This document shows positions 9,014 through 19,700 of a DNA stretch of 64,000 nucleotides, piece by piece. Under the pieces are notes generated by a model, which ran no database searches, had not been told where the DNA came from, and saw nothing but the letters and a program-made list of their open reading frames with translations. The position numbers and the translations under genes are program-made. Source of the DNA: an uncultured Clostridia bacterium. GTDB taxonomy: Bacteria > Bacillota > Clostridia > Oscillospirales > Oscillospiraceae. Position 1 is the first letter of the stretch, and each line of letters begins with the position of its first letter. Where the stretch lies: positions 1 to 64,000 of the forward strand of contig CAMFBN010000003.1 in NCBI GenBank assembly GCA_945948535.1. The letters are read 5' to 3'.

Positions 9014-9710
9014 AGTGAAATTAGCCAGCCTGATGATTCAGAACCTGGCCCGGGAGCTGTTTTCGGTGGCAAATGAGCATGGCGGGAAGCTGCCAAACCG
9101 TGCAGTGTTTTTCTGTGATGAGCTGGGAACCATGCCGCCTTTCGATATTCTGCCCCTGTTTTCCGCAGGCCGCTCCCGGCGGCTGACGCTGGTGCCCATC
9201 ATCCAGAGCCTCGCTCAGTTGGAGAAAAACTATGGCAAAGAGGGTGCGGAAATTCTGGCAGACAACTGTCAGGATACCATCTTCGGCGGCTTCGCTCCCA
9301 ACAGCCAGACTGCGGCAGCCCTCTCCGAAAATCTCGGCAGCCGCACAGTTCTGTCAGGCTCTGTGACCCAGGGCAAGGACAACAACTCCCAATCCCTGCA
9401 AATGATGGAGCGACCGCTGATGTCCCCGGATGAGCTGAAGTCCATGCCCAAGGGTAGCTTTGTGGTGATGAAAACCGGCACCCACCCAATGAAAACGAAA
9501 CTGAAACTGTTCTTTGAGTGGGGTATCCGCTTTGAAAAGCCTCTGCAGATGGAGAATCGCGGAAGCCGCCTGGTGCATTACGCCGGGAAAGTAGAGTTGG
9601 AAAAAGCCATTCTTTCCGAGTATCCGCTGGTATTTTCCGAGGAAACGCTGCCAGCAAAACCAAACCTGAAAACGGCTTCTATGCCTGAAAAAACTGCTCT
9701 CAAAACATAA
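9012..9710 (+). pseudogene. TraG/VirD4 coupling protein, C-terminal fragment
   Basis: KLASLMIQNLARELFSVANEHGGKLPNRAVFFCDELGTMPPFDILPLFSAGRSRRLTLVPIIQSLAQL; N-terminal half absent. Confidence 0.85.
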
Positions 9711-9757
9711 CAAAACAGGTAGGGCAGTTCAGCCCCACCTGTACAGGAGGAAAAAAT

Positions 9758-10057
9758 ATGCGTAATTTTACAGAACTATACCGAATGAACCTGCCCCACA
9801 GGGCGATTTCCGTGTATAGATACCTTGCCGATCGCGCCAATAAAGATGGCATCTGCTGGCCTTCTATCCCCACCATTTCCAAAGATTTGAAGATATCTGA
9901 ATCTACCACCCGTCGGGCACTGCATGATCTGCGCAAAGCTGGACTTATACGGATGGAACAGCGATATCGGGAAAATGGTGGGAACAGTAGCTTCACATTT
10001 TATATATGTTTTCCCACCAGTCCTTTTCCGCGTCGTGCTCATAATGTCAAGGGCTGA
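9758..10057 (+). CDS. Helix-turn-helix protein (possibly truncated at the C-terminus)
   Basis: HRAISVYRYLADRANKDGICWPSIPTISKDLKISESTTRRALHDLRKAGLI (HTH_36-type). Confidence 0.7.
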   Translation: MRNFTELYRMNLPHRAISVYRYLADRANKDGICWPSIPTISKDLKISESTTRRALHDLRKAGLIRMEQRYRENGGNSSFTFYICFPTSPFPRRAHNVKG

Positions 10058-10176
10058 AGATTCATCATTTCGTGCTGGGTGGAGCAGACGGCAATGACCT
10101 TGCCGGGATCATCCATAATCACACCCTTGCTGGAATTGGTTCCTGTGTCAATTCCCAAAAAATACGCCTGTGACAT
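10039..10176 (-). pseudogene. FGGY carbohydrate kinase, N-terminal 40 aa only
   Basis: MSQAYFLGIDTGTNSSKGVIMDDPGKVIAVCSTQHEMMN then stop in element-derived sequence; not in the ORF track. Confidence 0.8.
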
Positions 10177-10189
10177 TCTCCTTGCCTCC

Positions 10190-10975
10190 TTATAAAAAGC
10201 GTTCGATGATTTCCGCGGCCGCGTCGTGGTCGCAGTCCCGTTCGGTCACATAGTCCGCCGCATCCTTTACCTCCGGCAGGGCGTTGGCGACTGCCACACC
10301 GATACCCGCACCCTGAATCATGGGCAAATCATTGGTGTAATCCCCTGCCGCAACGACCTGATCCGCAGAAATGCCCAGCAGCGCCATCAGCCGCTGCAAA
10401 CCGTTCCACTTGCTGATATTCTGGGCCATAATATCGGTACAGGTGTCCTCGGAGGGTGTGAAACTCAGTGGAAGTGCCTGCTGCGTAATCCATTTGCAAA
10501 TTGGCGTCCGGTCTGCTGTAGCCATGAAGCCCTCCACGGACTGCCAAGGTGTCTGTGCCAGCTGATGATAGCGCACCGGCCCAGTACCTAAATAATCGAT
10601 GTAATCCTGCAGGCCGTCATTCCACTTGTTGACACCCCAGTAGTCTCCACTGATAACGTGCAGCTGCCAGTTCTCTTCTAGACAGCGGTGAATCAGTGCC
10701 TTGGCGGTTTCCGGGAGAATGGTCTCGTTGAACAGCACGGCGTTGTCTGCCGTGCGAATTAACTTTCCGCCATTGTTCAGCAGCAGATAATCCGCATAGT
10801 TGCTCTCGGGCCAGAAGGAGAACATATCGATGTTCCGCCGCCCGGTGGCAAATACCACCCTATGCCCCTGGCTCCTGGCCTGGGTCAGAGCCACTTTGGT
10901 CTTTTCGCCCAGATGACCTTGCCGGTTCACGGTGGTGCCATCCAGATCCATGGCCAGCAGCTTCATTTTTCGCAC
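10190..10975 (-). CDS. Cof-type HAD hydrolase
   Basis: LLAMDLDGTTVNRQGHL, VVAAGDYTNDLPMIQGAGIGVAVANA. Confidence 0.9.
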   Translation of the reverse strand: MRKMKLLAMDLDGTTVNRQGHLGEKTKVALTQARSQGHRVVFATGRRNIDMFSFWPESNYADYLLLNNGGKLIRTADNAVLFNETILPETAKALIHRCLEENWQLHVISGDYWGVNKWNDGLQDYIDYLGTGPVRYHQLAQTPWQSVEGFMATADRTPICKWITQQALPLSFTPSEDTCTDIMAQNISKWNGLQRLMALLGISADQVVAAGDYTNDLPMIQGAGIGVAVANALPEVKDAADYVTERDCDHDAAAEIIERFL

Positions 10976-11622
10976 CCCTCCAGCTCTGCCCGAAACCGAT
11001 AAACCATATCCATAAATTCCCGAACTCTCCGGATGTTCACCCGCAGATTCTCCAGTCGTTCACGCTCCAGTTTGCCGCCCTCATTAAAGAAGGTGCCTAC
11101 CACGGCGGCATCCCCAAGGCGCAGCTTCCGGGCGATGGTATCCTGCCGGCAGCCGGTATTGCAGAGCACCGCCACCTCCCGCACTGCCTGCTTCACGCTG
11201 GCGATCAGCGCATCATCCACGTCCTGAGCTGCGGCATTGGCACTGATGCACAGGCCGTCCGGGTGGGTCTTAAAGATAGTGGAGCAGGCAATCTCTGACA
11301 AAGGACGGGGGGCCACATTCCTGTCTGACTCCGGATTGATGAAATAGAGCATTTTCAGAGCATCCAGATGCAGTGATGCCCTTCGCCGCAGAAGCGCTGA
11401 AAAGTCGTTGTTATACAAGCCGCCGTCACCCACATAAACCCCGCTGAAGGTTCCCCGGGCAAAGACCGCATCTACGGTAGCAGCCAGATCGGTCTTTGCG
11501 TGAGCCACCACCACTGCCATGGAATCCCCATAGCGGAATCTGGGATATCCCGGCAGAGGAGCCAGATGCAGCATGGCAATGATGGGCTTTTTGACATGAA
11601 ATAGTTGCTCGGTCCAAAGCAT
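10963..11622 (-). CDS. BtpA/SgcQ-family protein
   Basis: MLWTEQLFHVKKPIIAMLHLAPLPGYPRF...HPDGLCISANAA; typical BtpA start and architecture. Confidence 0.8.
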   Translation of the reverse strand: MLWTEQLFHVKKPIIAMLHLAPLPGYPRFRYGDSMAVVVAHAKTDLAATVDAVFARGTFSGVYVGDGGLYNNDFSALLRRRASLHLDALKMLYFINPESDRNVAPRPLSEIACSTIFKTHPDGLCISANAAAQDVDDALIASVKQAVREVAVLCNTGCRQDTIARKLRLGDAAVVGTFFNEGGKLERERLENLRVNIRRVREFMDMVYRFRAELEGCEK

Positions 11623-11643
11623 ACACATTCTCCTTTGCAAAAA

Positions 11644-11708
11644 AGCTCCCAGGCACAGCCGGGAGCTGACAATCCCTCGCTCCGCCCGCTTTGGGGGCCG
11701 AAGCCCCC
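11644..11708 (-). terminator. Tandem intergenic hairpins (UUCG tetraloop stem plus U-tract terminator)
   Basis: Minus strand GGGGGC-TTCG-GCCCCC followed by AGCTCCCggctgtgcctGGGAGCTTTTTT. Confidence 0.75.
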
Positions 11709-11736
11709 GCAGCAGGGAGTAAGGAGAGGAAAGCTA

Positions 11737-12801
11737 TCAATAATCAAACTGCCGGTAGTAACGGCGGATGGACAGCGGATGGCGCAGGAACAGCTCCATG
11801 TAAGCATCCACGCGGTTGTTCACGGCGTGCATCATCAGATGGGACAAAGAGCCGCGGAATTCGGAACTGATGCCCTCCATGGGCAGCTCCTTCGTGTCAA
11901 TGATGGTATAGTTGCCGCAGACCTTGGGCAGGAACCGAGCCACCCGCTCCGCCAGAGGACGCTGCTCATCTTCACCCATGAACAGGGTCACAGGAGTATC
12001 TGCCACCAGAATCTCCTGCATACCATGGAAGAACTCGGGGCAGGTAATGGACTTGGTACGAATCCACATCTGCTCCTCCCAGTAGCACATGGCGTAGGAG
12101 TAGGTGGCGCCCCACTGGTTGCCGGCACCCACAAAGTAGTGGGGAAGATCGGGATGCTCCTTCAGGAAGGCAACCTTCTTTTCCGCATAGTCGTAAGCCC
12201 ATGCATCGGAGATTTTCTCAATGTTCACCAGATCCAGCGCCAGGTGGGCTTCCATCTCCTGATTGTAGCGGTCATAGTCGGGGAACTCACCATTCTTGTA
12301 CATCAGGTAATTGGCGACCATGTAGAATTTCAGCTGCTCGTTCTTGGGGTAGAGCACCAGATAATCCCACTTGCCCTCCTGGGTCAGGGTGGAGCCGGGG
12401 GTATCGATGAAGGCGAACACCCGCACGCCCTGAGCCTTCACAGTGTCAATGAGCTGCACCATTTCCTTGGTGTTGCCGGAGACGGTGGAGTAGATGACCA
12501 CAGAGCGGTCAGTCAGCCGCTTGTTGCCAGTGGTCAGGTACTCCGCGGCATTCTCCACATATACAGGCAGAGAAGACTTGCCCCGCATATAGACCTCAAC
12601 CTGCATCGCGGAAGCGTAGGTGCCGCCGATACCGATGAAATAGATGTTGTCAAAGCCTTCCTCCCAGATCTGATCCACAATCTTCTCAATCTGGGGACGC
12701 AGAGCCAGCGCACCATTGACACTGTCGATATCGCCCTGCTCGTTGAAGTTGCGCAGGCAGGCACCCTTAGCCTCGGCCCAAGCTTTCGATTCGTAATTCA
12801 T
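11737..12801 (-). CDS. frlB: SIS-domain sugar isomerase / fructoselysine-6-phosphate deglycase-like
   Basis: SIS fold motifs NIYFIGIGGTYASAMQVE, VVIYSTVSGNTKEMVQLI; neighbours frlD/frlC homologues. Confidence 0.75.
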   Translation of the reverse strand: MNYESKAWAEAKGACLRNFNEQGDIDSVNGALALRPQIEKIVDQIWEEGFDNIYFIGIGGTYASAMQVEVYMRGKSSLPVYVENAAEYLTTGNKRLTDRSVVIYSTVSGNTKEMVQLIDTVKAQGVRVFAFIDTPGSTLTQEGKWDYLVLYPKNEQLKFYMVANYLMYKNGEFPDYDRYNQEMEAHLALDLVNIEKISDAWAYDYAEKKVAFLKEHPDLPHYFVGAGNQWGATYSYAMCYWEEQMWIRTKSITCPEFFHGMQEILVADTPVTLFMGEDEQRPLAERVARFLPKVCGNYTIIDTKELPMEGISSEFRGSLSHLMMHAVNNRVDAYMELFLRHPLSIRRYYRQFDY

Positions 12802-12838
12802 ACTATTCTCGATCCTTTCTTATCAAAAAGACGACTTG

Positions 12839-13639
12839 TTAATAGATTGGTGTGTTTTTCATATCCATATTGCGGAAGAACTGGAAAGCGTACTGAATCG
12901 CTTTGTCCCAGTAGGGCCATTCGTGATCCCCCGGTGCTTCCAGATAAATATGGCCATAGCCCGCCGCTTCCGCCGCCCGGCGGAAGGTCTGATTGTCCTC
13001 ATAGAGAAAATCCGAGGTGCCGCACAGCTGGATAAGCCTTGGACGCTGGGGGTTGTCCGCCTGCCGGCAGACCAGAGGAATCACATCCTCTTCCTCGGAC
13101 GGCAGACCCGTTGCCCCGTGCAGAGCCCGCAGCTCCTGGGGCAGAAGATCCGGCCACTGCCCGGACATCACCTGCCGGGCAAGTCTCGGATAGTTCAGAA
13201 CACCGGACAGGGAGGCAATTCCGGAAAAACGTTCCGGTCGGTTCAGGCCAACCTTCACAGCGCCGTAGCCACCCATGCTCTCGCCGGCAATGAAGGTGTT
13301 TTCCCGGCTGCTGTCAAAGCGGAACCATTTTTCGCAGATCTTCGGAAGCTCGTCCGCAATATAGGTAAAGTACCGTGGTCCGGAGACACTGTCACAATAA
13401 AAGCTCCGCTGAACCTCCGGCATGACTATGATAAAATTGTACTTCTTGGCATAGTATTCAATCTTGGAAAACCGGGTCCACTCCCCGCTGTTGGCGGACA
13501 GTCCGTGCAGCAGGTACAGCACCATGGGCTCTCCACTGAATACCGGTGTCACATCATTGGACAGTTCCGGAAAGATCACCCGCAATTGGGTGGTCATTGC
13601 CAGACATTCGGAATAAAAATCCCCCGTAAACAATCCCAT
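12839..13639 (-). CDS. Esterase D-like alpha/beta hydrolase
   Basis: YLLHGLSANSGEW, nucleophile elbow FIAGESMGGYGAVK, DHEWPYWDKAI. Confidence 0.85.
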   Translation of the reverse strand: MGLFTGDFYSECLAMTTQLRVIFPELSNDVTPVFSGEPMVLYLLHGLSANSGEWTRFSKIEYYAKKYNFIIVMPEVQRSFYCDSVSGPRYFTYIADELPKICEKWFRFDSSRENTFIAGESMGGYGAVKVGLNRPERFSGIASLSGVLNYPRLARQVMSGQWPDLLPQELRALHGATGLPSEEEDVIPLVCRQADNPQRPRLIQLCGTSDFLYEDNQTFRRAAEAAGYGHIYLEAPGDHEWPYWDKAIQYAFQFFRNMDMKNTPIY

Positions 13640-13657
13640 TGATTTACTCCTTCCGCA

Positions 13658-14380
13658 TTATCGCTGGAAGTGCACAGTAAACCGCCCCTTGTCTCCCCGG
13701 GTATAGCTGCGGCTCTGCTCGATGATGCGTCCCTGCTCATCATAGCTTGTACATTCAAACAGAAGCACTGGCGTCTGGGTGGTAATACCCAGCAGATTGG
13801 CGTCATTGGGTTCCAGATGCACCATATCCAGCGTCTGCCGTGCCCGCTCCAGCTTGATTCCGTACAGCTCGTAGATTTCGTACAGGGAAAAAACAGAAAG
13901 GTCTATGCCCTGAATCTTGGGCACCAGATTCCGCGGAACAAAAATCTCTTCCAGGGAAACCGGCTCACCATTGCCGTAGCACATCCGCTTGATATAGAAG
14001 ATTTCGTCTTCCGGATGAATCCCGAACATCATAGCGTATTTCGCCCCGGCAGGACGTATCATTTTCTTGAGAACCTTAATGGAGGGCGTCACATTTCGAT
14101 CCAGCATGGTCTGGGTAAAACCTTTCAGCACTTCCAGATCCCGTTCTATGCGGGTTCCCAGGACAAAGACGCCTTTCCCAGATACACGCCGCAGCAGGCC
14201 TTCATTCACCAGAGTGTCAATGGCATTGCGAACGGTCTGCCGGGTCACGGCGTACTCATCCGCCAGCTCATTTTCGGAGGGCAGCGCCGTACAGGGCGCA
14301 AATTCCCCAGTCTCAATTTTATAGCGAACGATCTCGCGAAGCTGCATATACAGGGGCGTCAATCCGCTTGATTTGTCCAT
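13658..14380 (-). CDS. GntR-family regulator, HutC/UTRA type
   Basis: PLYMQLREIVRYKIETGEFAPCTALPSENELADEYAVTRQTVRNAIDTLVNEGLLRR plus UTRA-like C-terminus. Confidence 0.9.
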   Translation of the reverse strand: MDKSSGLTPLYMQLREIVRYKIETGEFAPCTALPSENELADEYAVTRQTVRNAIDTLVNEGLLRRVSGKGVFVLGTRIERDLEVLKGFTQTMLDRNVTPSIKVLKKMIRPAGAKYAMMFGIHPEDEIFYIKRMCYGNGEPVSLEEIFVPRNLVPKIQGIDLSVFSLYEIYELYGIKLERARQTLDMVHLEPNDANLLGITTQTPVLLFECTSYDEQGRIIEQSRSYTRGDKGRFTVHFQR

Positions 14381-14408
14381 AGGGATCCCTCCGAAATTGT
14401 TTATCTTC

Positions 14409-15203
14409 TTACCATGCGCCGAAATACTTCAGCGTCTCGGTGGCGTTGGCCGCCCCCTTCTCCATGGCCTCATCGATGGTCAGACCCTCCACAATGCCGT
14501 ATAGGAAGCCAGCGATATAGCTGTCGCCCGCGCCCATGCTGTCCACAACGTGTTCACAGGGGACGATGCCGAATTTATGGAACTCGGTTCCATCGTAGCA
14601 CAGACTGCCATGCTCGCCCAGCAGGGCAATTACCAGCTTGGGGCCCCGGGAGTGGTATCCCTTCATCTGATCCCGGAGGGCAGGTGTGTCACCGTCATCA
14701 CTGGAGAAGAAGAGGTAGTCCGTATAGGGCATGGCGACCTGGCTGGCCTCATCCTCGGGACGGGTGGCGCAGTCAAAGGCAGTGGGAATCCCCCGGGCCT
14801 TCAGCGCCTGGAACTGCCCCTCAACCTTGCCCCACAGGTCGCAAACCACCATATCATGGGTCTGGATGAAGTCCATATCTTCCTCGGAGAGGGTATAGTC
14901 CTCCAGAACGCCCTCTTCATAATCGCCGAATACCCGTTCGCCCTCCAGCAGCTCCACCTGAGAGACGGCGGTCTTGCCGGGTTTCACATGCAGATGAGAG
15001 GTATCCACGCCCTTGGCCGCGATGGCCTCCTGCATGATTTTTCCGTAGACGTCGTCGCCCACAGGGCCGGTATAGGAAGCCTCGCCGCCCAGGCGAACCG
15101 TGTAGACTGCCATGTTTACAGGGCCACCGCCGGGGTAGGCCTTGCCGTTTTCGATATTGCTGTAGAAGTCAACGCAGTTACTGCCAACTGCTGCCAGTTT
15201 CAT
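14409..15203 (-). CDS. frlD: PfkB-family kinase, fructoselysine 6-kinase-like
   Basis: AYPGGGPVNMAVYTVRLGGEASYTGPVGDDVYG, DSMGAGDSYIAGFLYGI. Confidence 0.8.
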   Translation of the reverse strand: MKLAAVGSNCVDFYSNIENGKAYPGGGPVNMAVYTVRLGGEASYTGPVGDDVYGKIMQEAIAAKGVDTSHLHVKPGKTAVSQVELLEGERVFGDYEEGVLEDYTLSEEDMDFIQTHDMVVCDLWGKVEGQFQALKARGIPTAFDCATRPEDEASQVAMPYTDYLFFSSDDGDTPALRDQMKGYHSRGPKLVIALLGEHGSLCYDGTEFHKFGIVPCEHVVDSMGAGDSYIAGFLYGIVEGLTIDEAMEKGAANATETLKYFGAW

Positions 15204-15208
15204 AGAAG

Positions 15209-15952
15209 TTATCTCCTTTCAGGCTCCGTTTGATACTTGCGCAGAATGCTGGAGAAGCGAACCATATCCGGTCGCGCCACCGACTTGAAGAACTCCACCG
15301 GAACATTGCTGTAATCCCGGGCAATGCCGGTCAGGAAGAACAGGCTGCCACCCTCGTCTATGCGAAGCTGCCTTGCTTCCGATTCCGTGGCATATGTGAT
15401 TCCAATGCTTTCTTCTCCGCTGAATGGGAAAACATTATAGTAACTCAGCACCCGATACAATGACTCATTGGTAAAATCATGATCGATCAGGCGTGGGCAA
15501 AGAGATAAGTTTACATAATTCGTTTCGATAATGTAGGGAACCCCATCCATAATCCGCAGTCGGCGCATAAACAGAACCCTTGTCTCTTCCGGAACCTGTA
15601 GTTTTTCTGAAATGTAGTGGTCTGCAAGGATCACCTCAGACTCCAGCACAGTGGTTTTCAGCTGACGACCATCCCCTCTGACGGATTCCGTGGTGGACTT
15701 TGCATCCTGAAGATTGCGCTCCAGCTTGGGCGGCGCAACATATGTCCCTGATCCCTTCAGGCTGTACAGTCTGCCCATTTCCGTCAGACGGCGGATGGCA
15801 GCGCGCAGCGTTGTGCGGTTCAGCCCCCACATTTCGCACATTTCCCGTTCCGCGGGAAGCTTCCCGTGGGGCGGAATATCGTTTGTCTGGAGATAGCACT
15901 CAATCAGCTCAACAGCCTCCTCGCGATGGCGGACACGCTGCTTTTGTTCCAT
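15209..15952 (-). CDS. GntR-family regulator, UTRA type
   Basis: LPAEREMCEMWGLNRTTLRAAIRRLTEMGRLYSLKGSGTYVAPP. Confidence 0.85.
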   Translation of the reverse strand: MEQKQRVRHREEAVELIECYLQTNDIPPHGKLPAEREMCEMWGLNRTTLRAAIRRLTEMGRLYSLKGSGTYVAPPKLERNLQDAKSTTESVRGDGRQLKTTVLESEVILADHYISEKLQVPEETRVLFMRRLRIMDGVPYIIETNYVNLSLCPRLIDHDFTNESLYRVLSYYNVFPFSGEESIGITYATESEARQLRIDEGGSLFFLTGIARDYSNVPVEFFKSVARPDMVRFSSILRKYQTEPERR

Positions 15953-16044
15953 AAATCCTATCTCCTTTCCATTTTTTGTGGATTGGGACCGTACAGCCCT
16001 CAGGGATATTTTACACTGGGAATATCATCGCTGTCAAGCCGGAA

Positions 16045-17418
<1,374 letters not shown>

Positions 17419-17542
17419 TCATCTGCGGCTGTGCAATCCGCAGCGAATCTTTTGGGGTATGCGTAGTGTCGGTATTTACCTGCCCTTTCCGGCAGATTTA
17501 TCACAACAAGACCTGCATTGCGGAGGTCATTGTCATAATCGG

Positions 17543-17968
17543 TTATTGTCCCTCAACAATGACAAGGACATTTCTGGAGGCCGGGCCGTCAAATTCGCAG
17601 AAATAGACATCCTGCGCGCCGCCCCGCTGAAGAACGCCATCCTGAATCAGGAAATGGCAGTGATTTCCGGTGAGCATGGCCTTCAGGTGTCCGGTGGGAT
17701 TTCCGGCGGTGGAGCCGTAGTCCCGGAGCATCCGGGCGTGGCTGTAGGGACGATCTTCCGGAGCAAAGAGCGCCAACGCATTCTGCATATCGCTCTCCAG
17801 GCATTCCAGTGCTTCGTTGACTGTCACACCGGTAGTGGTGTGTTTGGTCAGTACGGTGACCATACCCTCCCGAATGCCGCTTTCTGCCACGATTTTCTCG
17901 ACCTCCGGGGTAATCACCTGAAACTGAACGTACTGCTTTGTCAGCAGATGGATGGTTTTCACAAACAT
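17543..17968 (-). CDS. YjbQ/UPF0047-family protein
   Basis: VLTKHTTTGVTVNEALECLESDMQNAL, GNPTGHLKAMLTGNHCHFLIQDG. Confidence 0.9.
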   Translation of the reverse strand: MFVKTIHLLTKQYVQFQVITPEVEKIVAESGIREGMVTVLTKHTTTGVTVNEALECLESDMQNALALFAPEDRPYSHARMLRDYGSTAGNPTGHLKAMLTGNHCHFLIQDGVLQRGGAQDVYFCEFDGPASRNVLVIVEGQ

Positions 17969-17980
17969 GGTGCCGCCTCC

Positions 17981-18829
17981 TCAATCCAGTCCGCCCAGGA
18001 ACTCTATGGCGTTGCCGCCCATGATCAGCTCCAGCGTGCTCTCCCGGAAGCCCAACTCCCGAATGGCCTGGGCCATGCGGATCTGCTCAAACCGGGGATT
18101 GTTGGAGCCGAACATTACCTGATGCCGCAGGCTCCGGTCAATCCAGGTAGTGGGGATATCCCGAGTCAGCATCTGGGTATAGAACTCCTTCGCGTTGTCA
18201 AAATAAAGGGCACCGGTGTCCGTGTAGACATTGGGATATTTCACCATCAGCATGGCGGTCTCCCGCACCCAGGGCCATCCGAAGTGGGCAAGGCAGATGC
18301 GCAGCCTGGGATGCTTCGCGGCCACGGTCTCAAAGGCCAGAGGCTGACAGTAGCTGGTCAGGGTGTCCGGCTCCCAGCTGAGCCCCGCGTGGAAGAGGAT
18401 GGGCTTGTTGTATTTTTCGCAGATGTCGTAAATCGGCTCCATCATAGGATCGGAGGGCATCACATGGTGCCGTCCGGGATGAAGCTTCAGACCCTTGAGC
18501 TTCAGACGGCTGAAGGCGTCCTCCAGCTTTTCGCAGGCGGCAGGATCCCGGGGATCCACACCGGCGAAGCCGATGAACTTGTCCGGTGCCAGATCCACCA
18601 GACGGCGAATTTCCTCATTTTCCACCAGACAGCCCACGCTGGAAGAATAATCCTCCGGCAGCAGACACAGCCGGTCCAGTCCGGCGCAGCGCATCTGATT
18701 GAAGATGTGCTCCAGCGGTGCGGTGCCGTTCTTGTGGATGTCCAGCTCCCGGTGCCGCAGCTCCTCCCGTGCCGGATCCTCGTTAATCGGCGCATAAAAC
18801 GCCGGATGCACATGAATGTCAATGGTCAT
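17981..18829 (-). CDS. TIM-barrel amidohydrolase-family protein
   Basis: MTIDIHVHPAFY, LKGLKLHPGRHH, PILFHAGLSWEPDT, MFGSNNPRF. Confidence 0.85.
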   Translation of the reverse strand: MTIDIHVHPAFYAPINEDPAREELRHRELDIHKNGTAPLEHIFNQMRCAGLDRLCLLPEDYSSSVGCLVENEEIRRLVDLAPDKFIGFAGVDPRDPAACEKLEDAFSRLKLKGLKLHPGRHHVMPSDPMMEPIYDICEKYNKPILFHAGLSWEPDTLTSYCQPLAFETVAAKHPRLRICLAHFGWPWVRETAMLMVKYPNVYTDTGALYFDNAKEFYTQMLTRDIPTTWIDRSLRHQVMFGSNNPRFEQIRMAQAIRELGFRESTLELIMGGNAIEFLGGLD

Positions 18830-18840
18830 TGATGTCCACC

Positions 18841-19680
18841 TTACTCCATACCGGCCTGAGCCATCATGGCCCGGACGTTGTTCACCGCCCGTCTTGCGTA
18901 CATTCTCGGCTCATTGATGTAGCCGGTGACCAACTCCAGGGTGGCGGTTCCTTCATAGCCGATTCGCTTCAGCTCGTGCATCATCTCCTGCAGGGGCATG
19001 GAGCCTTCACCGGGCATGATGTGGCTGTCCGTGCCGTTGTCGCCGTCGATGATGTGCATATGATCCATCTTGGGGCCAAGCTTGTCAAAGTAGGCCATAA
19101 TGGACTCGTGCTGGACAAAGGGCGGCACCACGTCGCACATGCCCACCACATAGGGATTGTCAATCCGGCGGAACAGCTCCACCAGATCGTTGGCCCGGGT
19201 GAAGAAATTGGACTCATAGGGGGTCAGAGCCTCCACCGTCAGTTTGATTTCCAGCTTGGCGGCATAATCGCCCAGCTCCCGAATGGTCTTTTCCAGCCGG
19301 GTCCAAAGCTGATCGTAGGTGGCCAGATACCCGCCGTTGGCGGGGCTGGTCAGCACAAACTCCGCACCCATCTCCTTGGCCATGTCCAGACACAGCTTCA
19401 GGTAATTCACCGCGTCCTCCCGCTGGGCCTCGGAGCCGATCATATAGTTGTAGGGGTAAGCGTTGTGCTCCGGGGTGTAGCCTCGGACGGGCATCTCGTA
19501 CTGGTCGATGAGACGCCGAACCTCATGGATATCTCCGGCCTTCAGATCCGGGGCGTAGGCATGGGGCCGCCCGCCCCACAGCTCGATGAAATCATAGCCG
19601 TATTCCTTCGCGTCCTGAAAGCAGTGCTCCAGGGGATTGCGCTGATAGCCGGATGTAAACATACCAATCTGCATAGTCAT
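18841..19680 (-). CDS. frlC: Sugar-phosphate isomerase/epimerase, fructoselysine 3-epimerase-like
   Basis: YGYDFIELWGGRPHAYAPDLKAGDI, LTVEALTPYESNFF, MDHMHIIDGDNGTDSHIMPGEGSMP. Confidence 0.8.
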   Translation of the reverse strand: MTMQIGMFTSGYQRNPLEHCFQDAKEYGYDFIELWGGRPHAYAPDLKAGDIHEVRRLIDQYEMPVRGYTPEHNAYPYNYMIGSEAQREDAVNYLKLCLDMAKEMGAEFVLTSPANGGYLATYDQLWTRLEKTIRELGDYAAKLEIKLTVEALTPYESNFFTRANDLVELFRRIDNPYVVGMCDVVPPFVQHESIMAYFDKLGPKMDHMHIIDGDNGTDSHIMPGEGSMPLQEMMHELKRIGYEGTATLELVTGYINEPRMYARRAVNNVRAMMAQAGME

Positions 19681-19700
19681 TTGAATATCCTCCTCATTAT

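Larger units (their letters stand above)
6450..10056. mobile_element. Decayed integrative/conjugative element remnant
   Basis: Cluster of small conjugative-element-type genes, TraG/VirD4 C-terminus, HTH protein and IS110 fragment; no integrase or relaxase found. Confidence 0.75.

Noticed and set aside
11605-13035. 476-aa plus-strand ORF
   Set aside because: Antisense to the SIS and esterase genes.
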